5,940 nt of DNA from the NCBI GenBank assembly GCA_937990665.1, contig CALKRF010000097.1, positions 1 to 5,940 of the forward strand. The letters run 5' to 3'. The translations under genes and the position numbers were made by a program. The notes beneath the pieces are model-generated. The model searched no databases, was not told where the DNA came from, and was given only the letters and a program-made list of their open reading frames with translations. This document shows, one piece after another, positions 5,630 to 5,940 of this stretch; the stretch's first letter is position 1; each line of letters starts with the position of its first letter. Source of the stretch: an uncultured Atopobium sp. Its GTDB lineage: Bacteria > Actinomycetota > Coriobacteriia > Coriobacteriales > Atopobiaceae.

Positions 5630-5940
5630 TTACTCGCCAAGGATGACGTGCCTGAACTCGCCGTCTTCGTAGATTCCGCAGCTATGAGTGCCATCCTTTG
5701 GAATGCCCACAGAACCTGGGTTGAACACGGTGACCTCTGGGTGGTCAGCGCTTTGCATGTTCACTTTTCTGTGAGTGTGGCCGTACACAAACGCGTCCAT
5801 ACTTGGCGTCTGAGGCCATTTATCAACGCTGTTGTGAATGCCAGGGCCAAAGACGTGACCGTGAGTAAAGAAGATAGTGAACTGCTTGCCCGTCTTTGGA
5901 TCTTTATCAAACAAGATGTTGTAATCAGCCATGCAAGGGA
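5630..5940 (-). CDS. YfcE-like metallophosphoesterase, C-terminal part
   Basis: The C-terminal hundred or so residues of a YfcE/MJ0936-type calcineurin-like phosphodiesterase, a small cytoplasmic metal-dependent enzyme that hydrolyses phosphodiester model substrates; its physiological substrate is poorly known. Metal-ligand motifs THGH, then YGHTH, then FNPGSVGIPKDG appear in the correct order and spacing. The N-terminal motifs (DxH, GD, GNCD) must lie to the right of the window. The Met codon at 5930-5932 aligns with an internal position of the family, and the reading frame stays open to the edge (5933-5940), so this is a gene cut by the window, not a short gene. It converges on the regulator gene with the terminator between them, and it has no evident role in the sugar pathway. 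Confidence 0.9.
   Translation of the reverse strand, partial: PCMADYNILFDKDPKTGKQFTIFFTHGHVFGPGIHNSVDKWPQTPSMDAFVYGHTHRKVNMQSADHPEVTVFNPGSVGIPKDGTHSCGIYEDGEFRHVILGE

Noticed and set aside
5930..5932. Met at 5932 as start of a short phosphoesterase
   Set aside because: The frame remains open to the window edge, and the family's essential N-terminal metal motifs are missing, so the gene is cut by the window rather than short.

Overview
The window holds one complete phosphotransferase (PTS) sugar-utilisation locus of the cellobiose/β-glucoside type. It lies between two near-identical hairpin terminators, with the 3' part of an unrelated phosphoesterase gene at the right edge. Base composition is moderate, Shine-Dalgarno sites are strong (AGGAGGT, AAAGGAG, AAAGGA), and the PTS is of the Lac/cellobiose family. 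This points to a fermentative Gram-positive bacterium. The flavour of the proteins and codon use makes a Coriobacteriales member (Atopobium/Lancefieldella/Olsenella-like) my best guess, but a member of the Bacillota cannot be excluded from sequence reading alone.

Layout: 1-82 is non-coding or the very end of an unseen gene. 83-114 is the first terminator hairpin. On the minus strand, reading from 4695 down to 169, is a five-gene operon: GH1 6-phospho-β-glucosidase, PTS EIIC, EIIB, EIIA and a ROK-family sugar kinase. 4696-4829 is a compact divergent control region with promoter elements for both directions and repeated GACATGTC-type operators. 4830-5549 (plus) is a GntR/HutC-type regulator with a UTRA effector domain. 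5573-5604 is the second copy of the terminator, shared with the convergent, edge-truncated YfcE-like phosphodiesterase gene (5630 to beyond the window).

How it works (family knowledge plus inference): EIIA and EIIB relay phosphate from HPr to a β-linked disaccharide carried in by EIIC. The GH1 enzyme splits the 6-phospho-disaccharide into a hexose-6-phosphate and a free hexose. The ROK kinase then phosphorylates the free hexose. The GntR regulator probably senses a phosphorylated sugar and represses both its own gene and the operon through the operators in the shared intergenic region. The gene set (EIIB, EIIA, EIIC, GH1, UTRA-GntR, ROK kinase) matches the core of the Bacillus subtilis gmu glucomannan-oligosaccharide locus, without its mannanase and mannose-6-phosphate isomerase.

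Nothing here is a wholly new system. The points most worth a second look are the duplicated 38-bp terminator flanking the locus, the multi-site operator that includes the GH1 start codon, the two stem-loops bracketing the EIIB cistron, and the altered phosphate-binding segment of the GH1 enzyme.
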